This document shows, piece after piece, positions 8,263 to 16,961 of a stretch of DNA of 64,000 nt (position 1 is its first letter; the number at the start of each line of letters is the position of its first letter). The translations under genes and the position numbers were made by a program. The notes beneath the pieces are model-generated. The model saw only the letters and a program-made list of their open reading frames with translations, ran no database searches and had not been told where the DNA came from. This DNA comes from JAEELC01 sp963605425 (GTDB taxonomy: Bacteria; Bacillota_I; Bacilli_A; Acholeplasmatales; Anaeroplasmataceae): assembly GCA_963605425.1 (NCBI GenBank), contig CAVCUQ010000003.1, forward strand, positions 1-64,000. Direction: 5' to 3'.

Positions 8263-8703
8263 TTAGAATGGTAATTCATCATCTGCAATATCTTCTTCAA
8301 AAACATTATTATTGTTTTGATAGTTATTATTATTTGCAGGTTGATTAGAATAATTGTTATTAGAATTTCCGGCAGTACCTCTTGGGGTTAAATTTTGAAC
8401 TCTATTTGCTAAAACCTCAGTAACATAAACAGTTTGTCCACTTTGGTTTTGATAAGAACGAGTTGTAATTCTACCTTCAACACCAACCACATTACCCTTC
8501 TTAACATATTGAGATAAGAAGTTTGCTTGAGCGTTCCAACAAACACAATTAATAAAATCAGCTTGTCTTTCACCGTTTCCTTGGTTTGGAGTATAAGGTC
8601 TGTCGATTGCTAATGTAAATGAAACTGTTGTAGATCCACTAGAAATAGTACGTAGTTCAGGATCTTTAGTGATTCTTCCTACAAGTACAACGTTATTAAT
8701 CAT
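8263..8703 (-). CDS. ssb: Single-stranded DNA-binding protein
   Basis: A 146-residue SSB: N-terminal OB fold (residues 1-105, starting MINNVVLVGRITKDPELR), a short Asn/Gln-rich linker (about 110-135), and the acidic C-terminal tip DDELPF that recruits replication and repair proteins. Between rpsF and rpsR as in most Firmicutes. Confidence 0.97.
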   Translation of the reverse strand: MINNVVLVGRITKDPELRTISSGSTTVSFTLAIDRPYTPNQGNGERQADFINCVCWNAQANFLSQYVKKGNVVGVEGRITTRSYQNQSGQTVYVTEVLANRVQNLTPRGTAGNSNNNYSNQPANNNNYQNNNNVFEEDIADDELPF

Positions 8704-8716
8704 AATTAACTCCTAA

Positions 8717-9010
8717 TTAGTCTTCAACAACAACGATATCACGTAAGATATTTTCATCATATCCAACGATACGCTTGAATTCATTTACAGCAGTTGTATT
8801 AGCTTCAACTTCACACCAAACATAGAATCCTTTACGGTTTCCTTGGATTTCATAAGCTAATTCCTTTAATCCTAATTCCTTTACTTGAAGAACCTTAGAA
8901 CCGTTGTTAGTGAAAATAGCGTTAACACTAGCGATTTGCTTCTTAGTTGCTTCTTCATTTAAAGATGGATTTACGATGTACATTACTTCATATTTTTTCA
9001 TCTTTGACAC
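8717..9010 (-). CDS. rpsF: 30S ribosomal protein S6
   Basis: A 97-residue bS6 with the typical start MKKYEVMYIVNP and the segment GNRKGFYVWCEVEA. First gene of the rpsF-ssb-rpsR unit. RBS AAGGAGG is very strong but can be paired in the leader hairpin (9011-9052). ATG at 9010 is used; a second in-frame ATG three codons later is possible. Confidence 0.96.
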   Translation of the reverse strand: MSKMKKYEVMYIVNPSLNEEATKKQIASVNAIFTNNGSKVLQVKELGLKELAYEIQGNRKGFYVWCEVEANTTAVNEFKRIVGYDENILRDIVVVED

Positions 9011-9052
9011 CTCCTTATGGTCATTAGGTCTAGCAACTGGCTAGACAAGGAG
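9011..9052 (-). promoter_or_regulatory. rpsF leader hairpin that can sequester the ribosome binding site
   Basis: On the minus strand CTCCTT (9047-9052) can pair with AAGGAG (9011-9016, the rpsF Shine-Dalgarno), enclosing a 6-bp hairpin TCTAGC/GCTAGA (9029-9034 and 9040-9045). An S6:S18 autoregulatory leader exists in many bacteria at this place; I cannot confirm its diagnostic CCG loop here. Confidence 0.45.
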
Positions 9053-9078
9053 CATTTTCATAAATTAAATGCTTTAAT

Positions 9079-9107
9079 AATATATCATATTACTTTATTT
9101 ATTACAA
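9079..9107 (-). promoter_or_regulatory. Promoter of rpsF-ssb-rpsR
   Basis: Minus strand -35 TTGTAA (9102-9107), 17-base spacer, -10 TATATT (9079-9084) with an upstream TG, giving an extended -10. Confidence 0.6.
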
Positions 9108-9115
9108 GTATTTTT

Positions 9116-9592
9116 TTAATTTAGTTTATTTTTTAATTTGTCATAAGCAAGGTCTATTGCATATTCTGATGCGGCTTTCCTTACTTCATTTCTGCTTCCT
9201 TTAAATATCTTAGTAGTTGTATAAACATTTTCATTAATACATACACCAAAACAAACAGTACCAACAGGAGTTTTATCGCTTCCACCTGTAGGTCCTGCAA
9301 CACCAGTAGAGGAAATAGAAACATTAGAATAAGCCTTATTTAAACTCTTTAAAGCCATCTCTTTTGCAACCTCTTCAGATACAACACCATACTTATCAAT
9401 AATATCTCTATCTACTCCAACAAGTGACACCTTACTATCTATAGCATATGTTATATAAGCTTCATTAAGAACACTACTAGAACCACTAATATCTACTATA
9501 TTGCTTGCTATAAGTCCACCTGTACAAGATTCGCATGTAGTAATTGTATAATTTAATTTCTTTAATAATTCAACTAATTCTAAATTTTTCAT
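9116..9592 (-). CDS. pncC: CinA-like C-terminal domain protein, nicotinamide-nucleotide amidohydrolase
   Basis: A 158-residue stand-alone CinA C-terminal domain. PncC deamidates NMN to nicotinate mononucleotide and recycles pyridine nucleotides. Family motifs seen: TTCESCTGGLIAS near residue 18, AYITYAIDSK near 45, and SSTGVAGPTGGSDKTPVGTV near residue 93. It lacks the N-terminal molybdopterin-binding-like domain of full CinA. Its start overlaps the stop of the upstream membrane-protein gene by four bases. Confidence 0.85.
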   Translation of the reverse strand: MKNLELVELLKKLNYTITTCESCTGGLIASNIVDISGSSSVLNEAYITYAIDSKVSLVGVDRDIIDKYGVVSEEVAKEMALKSLNKAYSNVSISSTGVAGPTGGSDKTPVGTVCFGVCINENVYTTTKIFKGSRNEVRKAASEYAIDLAYDKLKNKLN

Positions 9593-10284
9593 TTTATCTC
9601 GGCCATTCCATTTACTTCTTTTAATAATCCATAAATATTAGATGATATTTCTATTGTAGTTAAATCCTTAAGTTCTATTGTGATAGTAGAATATTTAACA
9701 CTATCATAAGAGTTTGTTTCTATATTTTTATTTTCTTCAATAGTTCCATTTAATTTAAACGATTTAATCTCAGTAATCAAAAAGTTATAACAAATATTAT
9801 TTTCTAAATTAATATCATCAAGTACTTTAAGTTCTTTATTATCTTTAAAAGAGTATCCTGAAGTATTAAACACATCTTCAATGATTATAATTCTATAATT
9901 ATTAGTAAATAAAAGACTTGTATTCTTAGTTAACTTGTTTAAGCCGTTTGGTTGAACACCAACTAAATAGCATTTGTAATCAATATATTTTTCTTTAATT
10001 TGATTATATTTTGATTTTACTTTAACTAAATACTTATCTTCTCTTTTCTTATACTTCTTAGTAATAGATAATAAGAAATATAAGATAACAGTTAAAATAA
10101 CAGGGATTAAATAAAGATAATAATGATTACCTATATCAAATAAAACTATTATAACTTCAAGTAACACGAAAAATATAAAACTAAGAATAAGGTTAAATCT
10201 TAATACTAATTTCTTATTTAAATTTAAATAGATACTTAAGTATTTTATATCTAAGTCATTATAAGAAATATTCTTATCTATCAT
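9589..10284 (-). CDS. Uncharacterised membrane protein with two helices and a soluble C-terminal domain
   Basis: A 231-residue protein I do not recognise. Two adjacent hydrophobic helices (about residues 28-50 and 54-74) are followed by a basic stretch and a soluble beta-rich domain, with a segment SLLFTNNYRIIIIED that resembles the strand of bacterial PH-like (YdbT/bPH) domains. That resemblance is only a guess. The protein is Asn/Lys/Ile-rich like its neighbours. It is coupled by a four-base overlap to pncC and follows the pseudo-HtrA gene by 26 bases. Confidence 0.55.
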   Translation of the reverse strand: MIDKNISYNDLDIKYLSIYLNLNKKLVLRFNLILSFIFFVLLEVIIVLFDIGNHYYLYLIPVILTVILYFLLSITKKYKKREDKYLVKVKSKYNQIKEKYIDYKCYLVGVQPNGLNKLTKNTSLLFTNNYRIIIIEDVFNTSGYSFKDNKELKVLDDINLENNICYNFLITEIKSFKLNGTIEENKNIETNSYDSVKYSTITIELKDLTTIEISSNIYGLLKEVNGMAEIK

Positions 10285-10310
10285 ATATAAAAATCTATTA
10301 ATAGTAACAC

Positions 10311-11348
10311 CTACTTTAATACTAATCTATATTCAATTTCAGTATTTACCTCATTTAAACAAGTAAGTTTAACTTGGTCGCCTTTATTCTTTCTTGCCAT
10401 GTAATAATTTAAATCACTTAATCTAGAAATAGAGTGTCCATCTATTTTAGTAATATAATAACCGGCTCTAATATTAGCTTTATCAGCTGCAGAACCTTCT
10501 GATACTGCAATAATTGTTACATATGGTGTATCTGATGGATTTATAATATCTGAATAAGCTACTTCAGCATTTTCATAATTAGTTACAGTAACACCCATCA
10601 TTCCTCTTGAGACATCAGAATTTGCAGATATAATGTCATTTGCAATACCATTTAATAATTCATAACTTGTTGCTTGATTTAGTCCTGTTACATGATTCTT
10701 AATTAGTTCATCTAAGCTTGAAGCAGTTTGACTTGTAGAAATTATTGATGTGGTAATACCTAATAATTTTCCATCAGTATTATATATAGGAGCTCCTATT
10801 TCAGAAAAACATAATTCTACTGAGGTACCAAATATACCAAGTCCAGTGTTAGATATAATACCTGTTTTTACAGTATTAAGTGTATCTGTATCAGAAACTA
10901 AAGGTGTTGATATACTCATAATATTCATGCCTTTTTCTAATGTTTCAGTATACCCTTTAGCTACTTCTAAATCAGCAGATAATTTTAATACTTCATAAAC
11001 AGCAATATTATTTTTAATATCTGTACCAACATAAGATACATTTACAGTTGAGCCATCATATATTGTAGCTTTTGTAAGTTTAATATTGCTTGAATTAGCT
11101 TGTGCACCGTAAGTTGCAATATAATATGAGAATACACTTTCTTTAATAACTACACCTGAGAAAAAGTAAGTCGCATTACTATCAGATAGTGACACTGTTG
11201 ATTTAAGTGCTTTGTTCATATTAGTTTCTGAAATAGAAAACGTATCATAACTAACATTTCTTATAGTAGATACTTTAATAACTTTATTAGAACAAGATGC
11301 AAGTATTAAAAGGGGGATAATGAATAAAATATATTTAATCTTCTTCAT
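10311..11348 (-). CDS. HtrA-like lipoprotein with dead protease domain and intact PDZ domain
   Basis: A 345-residue lipoprotein (signal peptide with lipobox LASC, Cys19). Residues about 60-210 align with the S1C trypsin-like fold, but all three catalytic positions are lost: the TNYH segment is ATYG (Gly81), the D of DxxxDIAV is Asn114, and the GNSGG loop reads SEIGAP (Ile184). A PDZ domain follows (about 248-340) with AADKANIRAGYYITKIDGHSI. The ATG at 11348 is preceded by AGGTGATAAG; the upstream in-frame GTG lies inside that RBS. It begins directly after the active protease gene, so the two are co-transcribed. Inference: it is a substrate-sensing or regulatory partner of the active protease. 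Confidence 0.82.
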   Translation of the reverse strand: MKKIKYILFIIPLLILASCSNKVIKVSTIRNVSYDTFSISETNMNKALKSTVSLSDSNATYFFSGVVIKESVFSYYIATYGAQANSSNIKLTKATIYDGSTVNVSYVGTDIKNNIAVYEVLKLSADLEVAKGYTETLEKGMNIMSISTPLVSDTDTLNTVKTGIISNTGLGIFGTSVELCFSEIGAPIYNTDGKLLGITTSIISTSQTASSLDELIKNHVTGLNQATSYELLNGIANDIISANSDVSRGMMGVTVTNYENAEVAYSDIINPSDTPYVTIIAVSEGSAADKANIRAGYYITKIDGHSISRLSDLNYYMARKNKGDQVKLTCLNEVNTEIEYRLVLK

Positions 11349-11357
11349 ACTTATCAC

Positions 11358-12131
11358 CTATATTAAGCTTTGTCCACCTAAAAATGTTTTAACCTCAGAT
11401 AAAGCTATTGCATAATTGATTGCGTCTACAACTATCTTTTCACTGCCTTCATAAGTATATGTACTCTTTTTAAAGTTAATACCAATAAGTTCACCATTTA
11501 AATTAAATAATCCGCCACCAGAATTACCTGGGTTAATTGGAGCACTGTGTTGAATAACATTTTCATATCCATTATTGTTAGTAGTACTGTATTCAGCTTT
11601 AGACACTACTCCTGTTGTAACAGTATTATAGTAATTTAAAGAAATAGGACAACCTATCGCAATAACTGTTTCACCAACACTTGTAATAGGTGAATAATCC
11701 TTTGAGATAGAAATAACTGTAAAGTCTTCGCTTGATGTAAATGTAAGGACAGCTAAATCTTTTTGAGAATTATAATAGCTTGTAAGAGTAGCTTTATGCT
11801 TTTGCATAGATTTACCTGCATATATTAAATATTCAGCATCACTTACTGAAACAAAATCTTCTACACAATGGTAATTAGTTAATACATAGTAAGTAGTATC
11901 TTCTTTTTTAAATATAACCCCACTACCGATAGAAGCTGAAGATTCTGTTTTAGACTGACTATAAACAGCTACGCATCCTGTTTCAACTTTGTTTACAACT
12001 TCAGTAATTGTAGTAGAAACTTTAACTACAGTAGCACTTGAATCATCATAAGTATATGAACTAAATAATGAACATGATGCAAGTGAAATTGTTAATAATA
12101 AACATAAAAATAATTTAATTAACTTTTTCAT
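11358..12131 (-). CDS. HtrA-like trypsin-family serine protease lipoprotein without PDZ domain
   Basis: A 257-residue lipoprotein with signal peptide and lipobox LASC (Cys20). The S1C protease domain has an intact triad: His88 in LTNYH, Asp125 in SQKDLAVL, Ser204 in NPGNSGGGLFN. The chain ends right after the protease fold, so the PDZ domain normal for HtrA/DegP is missing; the following gene encodes a dead protease domain with a PDZ. It presumably acts on the outer face of the membrane in protein quality control. It overlaps tatD by four bases. Confidence 0.85.
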   Translation of the reverse strand: MKKLIKLFLCLLLTISLASCSLFSSYTYDDSSATVVKVSTTITEVVNKVETGCVAVYSQSKTESSASIGSGVIFKKEDTTYYVLTNYHCVEDFVSVSDAEYLIYAGKSMQKHKATLTSYYNSQKDLAVLTFTSSEDFTVISISKDYSPITSVGETVIAIGCPISLNYYNTVTTGVVSKAEYSTTNNNGYENVIQHSAPINPGNSGGGLFNLNGELIGINFKKSTYTYEGSEKIVVDAINYAIALSEVKTFLGGQSLI

Positions 12132-12895
12132 ACTTTCTCCTTTATATTAAATATTCTATAAGCATTCTCGCTTGTTATTTGTGTAAATTCTTCATAACTC
12201 ATATTTCTCAGATTTGCTATATATTCTGCTGTATATTTTACATAAGAACTTTCATTTCTCTTTCCTCTAAAAGGTTCAGGAGCTAGGAAAGGGCAATCTG
12301 TTTCAACAAGTAAATGATTGATATCGATGTTACTAGCAATCCTCTTTGGTTCTTTAGCATTCTTAAAAGTTACTGGTCCACCTAAAGAGATATAAAATCC
12401 TATCTTAATATATTCTAAAGCAAGTTCTAAACTACCTGAATAACAATGCATTATGCCTTTGAGTTTTCCACTATATTTATTAATCAAATCAAACGTGTCT
12501 TGATGAGCATCTCTCGAATGGACTATAATTGGCAATTCATATTTAATAGCTAGTTTGATTTGAGCCTCAAATAGTTTCTTTTGTCTATCAATATTATCCT
12601 TTACCCAATGATAATCAAGACCACATTCACCGATAGCATAAACTTTATGAGTATTTATAAACTCTTCAAGTAGTATTAAATTTTGATCAATATCTTCATC
12701 AGCTGTATCAGGATGTAAACCAGCAGATGAATACATGTTATATTCTTTAGCTAAATTGTAAGCTTCTAAATTGTTTTTAGTGTTAAATCCTACAAGCATT
12801 ACTTTACCATCAATAGCTTTTAAATTTTCAAAGCATTTATCTCTATCAGAATCGAAGTCTTCTTCGAATAAATGTGAATGAGTATCAAAAATCAC
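12128..12895 (-). CDS. tatD: TatD family metal-dependent deoxyribonuclease
   Basis: A 255-residue TIM-barrel hydrolase. Metal ligands visible: HxH in FDTHSHLFEE at the N-terminus, Glu in GECGLDYHW, His in IVHSRDAH and MHCYSGS, and Asp in VETDCPFLAPEP. TatD enzymes are 3'-5' DNases acting in repair. GTG at 12895 is preferred since AGGTG eight bases upstream is the RBS; an in-frame GTG at 12904 overlaps it. First gene of the unit tatD-htrA-pseudohtrA-membrane protein-pncC. Confidence 0.9.
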   Translation of the reverse strand: MIFDTHSHLFEEDFDSDRDKCFENLKAIDGKVMLVGFNTKNNLEAYNLAKEYNMYSSAGLHPDTADEDIDQNLILLEEFINTHKVYAIGECGLDYHWVKDNIDRQKKLFEAQIKLAIKYELPIIVHSRDAHQDTFDLINKYSGKLKGIMHCYSGSLELALEYIKIGFYISLGGPVTFKNAKEPKRIASNIDINHLLVETDCPFLAPEPFRGKRNESSYVKYTAEYIANLRNMSYEEFTQITSENAYRIFNIKEKV

Positions 12896-12917
12896 TATAA
12901 TCACCTACTTAATATAG

Positions 12918-12926
12918 ATTATATCA
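12918..12926 (-). promoter_or_regulatory. Extended -10 promoter of tatD
   Basis: Minus strand TGATATAAT, hexamer at 12918-12923. Start of transcription would be only about 15 bases before the start codon. Confidence 0.5.
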
Positions 12927-12934
12927 CAAAGATT

Positions 12935-12961
12935 AAAAAAAGAGACCTCAAATGAGATCTC
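12935..12961 (-). terminator. Terminator of tuf
   Basis: Minus-strand 9-bp stem with one G-U pair (12942-12950 with 12953-12961) followed by seven U, 22 bases after the tuf stop codon. Confidence 0.85.
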
Positions 12962-12983
12962 CCTTTATAAAGTTTAGTTTAAA

Positions 12984-14165
12984 CTATTCAATTTCAGTGA
13001 TTGAACCAGCACCAACTGTGTGACCACCTTCACGAATTGAGAACTTAGTTCCCTTTTCGATAGCTACTGGGTGAATTAATTCAACAGTCATAACTGTGTT
13101 ATCACCAGGCATTACCATTTCTACACCTGGTTCTAGAGTAATAGTACCAGTTACGTCAGTAGTGTGGAAATAGAATTGTGGACGGTAGTTAGAGAAGAAT
13201 GCAGTGTGACGACCACCTTCTTCTTTAGTTAATACGTAAACTTGAGCCTTGAACTTAGTGTATGGCTTAATTGTTCCTGGTTTAGCAAGAACTTGACCAC
13301 GTTCGATTTGTGTACGGTCTACACCACGAAGTAATACACCAACGTTGTCTCCAGCTTCAGCATAGTCTAGAGTCTTACGGAACATTTCAAGACCTGTAGC
13401 AACTGAAGTGATAGTATCTTTAATACCAACGATTTCAACTTGTTCATTGATCTTGATAACACCACGGTCAACACGACCTGTAGCAACTGTACCACGACCA
13501 GTGATTGTGAATACGTCTTCAACTGGCATTAAGAATGGCTTATCAGTATCACGTTGTGGAGTTGGGATGTATGTATCAACAGCATCCATTAATTCCATTA
13601 ACTTTTCAACCCATTGTGGTTCATCATTTAATGCACCAAGAGCTGATCCACGGATAACTGGAACTTCATCACCTGGATATTCATATTCAGATAATAGAGA
13701 ACGGATGTCCATTTCAACTAAGTCGATGAATTCTGGATCATCAACCATGTCGCACTTATTTAAGAATACAACGATTTTTGGAACACCAACTTGACGAGAA
13801 AGAAGGATGTGTTCACGAGTTTGAGGCATAGCACCATCAGTTGCAGCTACTACTAGAATAGCTCCATCCATTTGTGCAGCACCAGTGATCATGTTCTTTA
13901 CATAGTCAGCGTGTCCTGGGCAGTCTACGTGTGCGTAGTGTCTGTTAGCTGTTTCGTACTCAACGTGAGCTGAGTTAATAGTTATACCACGAGCTTTTTC
14001 TTCTGGAGCAGCGTCAATACCTGAATAACCAAGGTCCTTAGCGAATCCTTGCTTAGATAGAACGTGACAGATTGCAGCTGTTAAAGTTGTTTTACCGTGG
14101 TCAATGTGACCGATAGTACCAACGTTAACATGTGGTTTTGAACGGTTAAATTTTTCCTTTGCCAT
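12984..14165 (-). CDS. tuf: Elongation factor Tu
   Basis: A 393-residue EF-Tu delivering aminoacyl-tRNA to the ribosome. GTPase motifs: G1 GHIDHGKTTL, G3 DCPGHADYVKNM, G4 NKCDMVDD, G5 SALGAL. Domains 2 and 3 are complete, ending GSITEIE. Codon use is markedly more GC-rich than in neighbouring genes, as expected for a highly expressed gene. RBS AGGAGG. It has its own promoter besides read-through from fusA. Confidence 0.98.
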   Translation of the reverse strand: MAKEKFNRSKPHVNVGTIGHIDHGKTTLTAAICHVLSKQGFAKDLGYSGIDAAPEEKARGITINSAHVEYETANRHYAHVDCPGHADYVKNMITGAAQMDGAILVVAATDGAMPQTREHILLSRQVGVPKIVVFLNKCDMVDDPEFIDLVEMDIRSLLSEYEYPGDEVPVIRGSALGALNDEPQWVEKLMELMDAVDTYIPTPQRDTDKPFLMPVEDVFTITGRGTVATGRVDRGVIKINEQVEIVGIKDTITSVATGLEMFRKTLDYAEAGDNVGVLLRGVDRTQIERGQVLAKPGTIKPYTKFKAQVYVLTKEEGGRHTAFFSNYRPQFYFHTTDVTGTITLEPGVEMVMPGDNTVMTVELIHPVAIEKGTKFSIREGGHTVGAGSITEIE

Positions 14166-14244
14166 ATTAATGGTCCTCCTAAAATTTTACTTATTTCAAA
14201 TTATTTTTAGAAAATAACTTTTCTAACGTCTTAACGTCAATAAT

Positions 14245-14273
14245 ATTTTACTATAACTCATTTTATAAATCAA
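14245..14273 (-). promoter_or_regulatory. Promoter of tuf
   Basis: Minus strand -35 TTGATT (14268-14273), 17-base spacer, -10 TAAAAT (14245-14250). It lies in the 144-base fusA-tuf gap and gives a leader of about 70 bases. Confidence 0.6.
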
Positions 14274-14291
14274 GAAAATATTATTGATTAA

Positions 14292-14325
14292 CAAGAGAGT
14301 AACTAGAAACTAGTTACGGCTCTTG
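14292..14325 (-). terminator. Hairpin at the 3' end of fusA
   Basis: Minus-strand long hairpin: CAAGAG/CTCTTG outer stem (14320-14325 with 14292-14297) and an 8-bp GTAACTAG/CTAGTTAC inner stem (14310-14317 with 14299-14306). The tail is AT-rich but has no clean U run, so it may be a weak terminator or a processing/stabilising structure. Confidence 0.4.
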
Positions 14326-16376
14326 ATAATGTCTTCTTGTACATTACGTGGGCAAGCAGCGTAATGAGACATTTGCATCATGAATGTTCCTCTACCTTGA
14401 GTGTTAGATCTTAATGCAGTTGCATAACCTGACATTTCAGATAATGGTACATTAGCACGAATATTGATAGCGTTACCTCTTGGCTCTTGAGATTCAAGAG
14501 TACCACGACGGCTTGTTAAGTCACCGATAACGTTACCTACATAATCTTCTGGAACGATAACATCTACATCCATGATAGGTTCAAGAATAACTGGAGCACA
14601 CTTATCCTTAGTTGCCTTAACTGCGAAAGATGCAGCAACTTTGAATGCAGCTTCTGAAGAGTCTACTTCATGGTATGATCCATCAAATAATGTACACTTT
14701 ACATCGATCATTGGGTAACCAGCAAGAACACCATTACCTAATGCTTCTTGTAATCCCTTGTCTACAACTGGGATATATTCTCTTGGAACAGTTCCACCAA
14801 CAACAGCGTCAACGAATTCGTATCCTTTACCTGGATTTGGTTCGAACTTAACCCAACAGTGTCCGTATTGTCCACGTCCACCTGATTGGTGAACATACTT
14901 ACCTTCGCAATCAGCTGCTTTAGTAATAGTTTCACGGTAAGAAACTTGTGGAGCACCAACGTTACAAGAAACGTTAAATTCACGTCTCATACGGTCAACG
15001 ATGATGTCAAGGTGTAATTCACCCATACCAGCAATGATTGTTTGGCTAGTTTCATGGTCAGTGTATGTTTTGAATGTAGGGTCTTCTTCGGCTAACTTAA
15101 TTAATGCGTTAGTCATCTTTTCTTGGTCACCCTTAGTCTTTGGTTCTACAGCAACTGAGATAACTGGTTCAGGGAACTTCATTTGTTCAAGAACGTAGTC
15201 ATTCTTTTCTTCAGTTAAAGTATTACCTGTTGTAGTGTTCTTGAAACCGATAGCTGCAGCAATGTCTCCTGCATAAACTTCTTCGATTTCTTGTCTATGG
15301 TTAGCATGCATTTGCACGATACGACCTAGACGTTCCTTAACACCCTTAGAAGTGTTAACGATATAAGAACCTGAAGTGATATGACCTGAGTAAACACGGA
15401 AGAATGTTAAACGTCCTACGAATGGGTCAGTCATAACTTTGAATGCTAAAGCCATGAACTTTTCGTCATCAGCAGGTCTGAAATCCTTTTCGTTACCTTC
15501 AGAATCATAACCTTTTACATTACCAATATCAAGAGGGTTTGGTAAGTAGTCAATAACAGCATCAAGCATTAACTTAACACCGATATTGTGATAAGCAGAA
15601 CCACATAATACTGGGAAGAATTCAGCTTTTAATACTTCAGTACGGATAACTTCTTTAATCTTTTCGATTGAAATTTCCTTACCTTCTAAGTAGTCAGCCA
15701 TCAATTCTTCATCGAATTCTGCGATAGTTTCGATTAAGATGCCTCTCTTTTCTTCAACGATGTCTGCTAAATCAGCTGGGATTTCAATTTCCTTGTAGTT
15801 TTCTTCAGCATCACCAGAGAATTCATATGCTTTTCTTTCAATAAGGTCAATAACACCTCTGAATTGATCTTCAGCACCTATTGGCCATTGAATAGCAGCA
15901 GCATTTGCACCTAAACGAGAATGAATAGTACCAACTGAATATTCGAAGTCAGCTCCTACCTTATCCATTTTGTTAACGAATACGATACGAGGAACTTTAT
16001 ATTCAGAAGCTTGACGCCATACAGTTTCAGTTTGAGGTTCAACACCTGCTTGACCGTCTAGAACTGTAACAGCACCATCTAGTACACGTAGAGAACGTTG
16101 AACTTCAACTGTAAAGTCTACGTGACCTGGAGTATCAATGATATTTAAACGATATCCCTTCCAATAAGCTGTTGTAGCAGCAGAAGTAATAGTGATACCA
16201 CGTTCCTTCTCTTGCTCCATCCAGTCCATTTGAGAAGCACCATCATGTGTTTCACCGATGGCATGAATCTTCTTAGTGTGGAATAGGATACGTTCAGTAG
16301 TTGTTGTCTTACCGGCATCAATGTGAGCCATGATACCAAAATTACGGTAAGTGTCTAATGAATGTTCTCTTGCCAT
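14310..16376 (-). CDS. fusA: Elongation factor G
   Basis: A 688-residue EF-G, the translocase of the ribosome. GTPase motifs AHIDAGKTTTTERIL, DTPGHVDFTVEV and NKMDKVGADF are intact; the domain IV segment with GGRGQYGHCWVKFEP is present. Full length with no deletion, so it is the canonical FusA. 24 bases after rpsG in the rpsL-rpsG-fusA-tuf order. Confidence 0.98.
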   Translation of the reverse strand: MAREHSLDTYRNFGIMAHIDAGKTTTTERILFHTKKIHAIGETHDGASQMDWMEQEKERGITITSAATTAYWKGYRLNIIDTPGHVDFTVEVQRSLRVLDGAVTVLDGQAGVEPQTETVWRQASEYKVPRIVFVNKMDKVGADFEYSVGTIHSRLGANAAAIQWPIGAEDQFRGVIDLIERKAYEFSGDAEENYKEIEIPADLADIVEEKRGILIETIAEFDEELMADYLEGKEISIEKIKEVIRTEVLKAEFFPVLCGSAYHNIGVKLMLDAVIDYLPNPLDIGNVKGYDSEGNEKDFRPADDEKFMALAFKVMTDPFVGRLTFFRVYSGHITSGSYIVNTSKGVKERLGRIVQMHANHRQEIEEVYAGDIAAAIGFKNTTTGNTLTEEKNDYVLEQMKFPEPVISVAVEPKTKGDQEKMTNALIKLAEEDPTFKTYTDHETSQTIIAGMGELHLDIIVDRMRREFNVSCNVGAPQVSYRETITKAADCEGKYVHQSGGRGQYGHCWVKFEPNPGKGYEFVDAVVGGTVPREYIPVVDKGLQEALGNGVLAGYPMIDVKCTLFDGSYHEVDSSEAAFKVAASFAVKATKDKCAPVILEPIMDVDVIVPEDYVGNVIGDLTSRRGTLESQEPRGNAINIRANVPLSEMSGYATALRSNTQGRGTFMMQMSHYAACPRNVQEDIIKSRN

Positions 16377-16400
16377 TTTGTTTGTTCTCCTTTTAAATGA

Positions 16401-16871
16401 TTAGAAACGATAGTGAGCGAACATCTTGTTTGCTTCAGCCATCTTATGAACATCATCACGCTTCTTAACAGCAGCACCTTGGCCATTAGCAGCATCCATG
16501 ATTTCCTTAGCTAGTCTATCTTCCATAGACTTGTCATTTCTTTGACGAGAATAGTTAACTAACCATCTTAATCCTAAAGTTTCTCTTCTTTCAGGTCTAA
16601 CTTCAGTTGGAACTTGGTAATTTTGTCCACCGATACGACGGCTCTTAACTTCGATAACTGGCATGATATTATTCATAGCTGTATTGAAAACTTCAACAGC
16701 TGGCTTACCAGTCTTTTCTTCAACTTGCTTTAAAGCACCATAAACGATACCTTGAGCAACACCTTTCTTACCATCTAACATAATAAAGTTGATACACTTA
16801 GTAACTAACTTTGAATTATAAATAGGATCAGCAAGAACGTCTCTTCTAATAATATGTCCCTTACGAGGCAT
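16401..16871 (-). CDS. rpsG: 30S ribosomal protein S7
   Basis: A 156-residue uS7, start MPRKGHIIRRDVLADP, with the conserved RRIGGQNYQVP and NYSRQR segments and the C-terminal arm ending KMFAHYRF. It nucleates assembly of the 30S head. RBS AAGGAGGG. 90 bases separate it from rpsL; nothing else was found in that gap. Confidence 0.97.
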   Translation of the reverse strand: MPRKGHIIRRDVLADPIYNSKLVTKCINFIMLDGKKGVAQGIVYGALKQVEEKTGKPAVEVFNTAMNNIMPVIEVKSRRIGGQNYQVPTEVRPERRETLGLRWLVNYSRQRNDKSMEDRLAKEIMDAANGQGAAVKKRDDVHKMAEANKMFAHYRF

Positions 16872-16961
16872 GGCGATCCCTCCTTCTTTTCAAAAATTTA
16901 TATATTAATTGATTTTATATTTAACTTAAATAAAATCTAAACCTATCTAGCAATGGATCTA

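Noticed and set aside
13408..13794. Plus-strand open frame of 128 codons inside tuf
   Set aside because: It is antisense to the highly conserved EF-Tu gene, has no ribosome binding site and reads as a shadow of the biased codon use.
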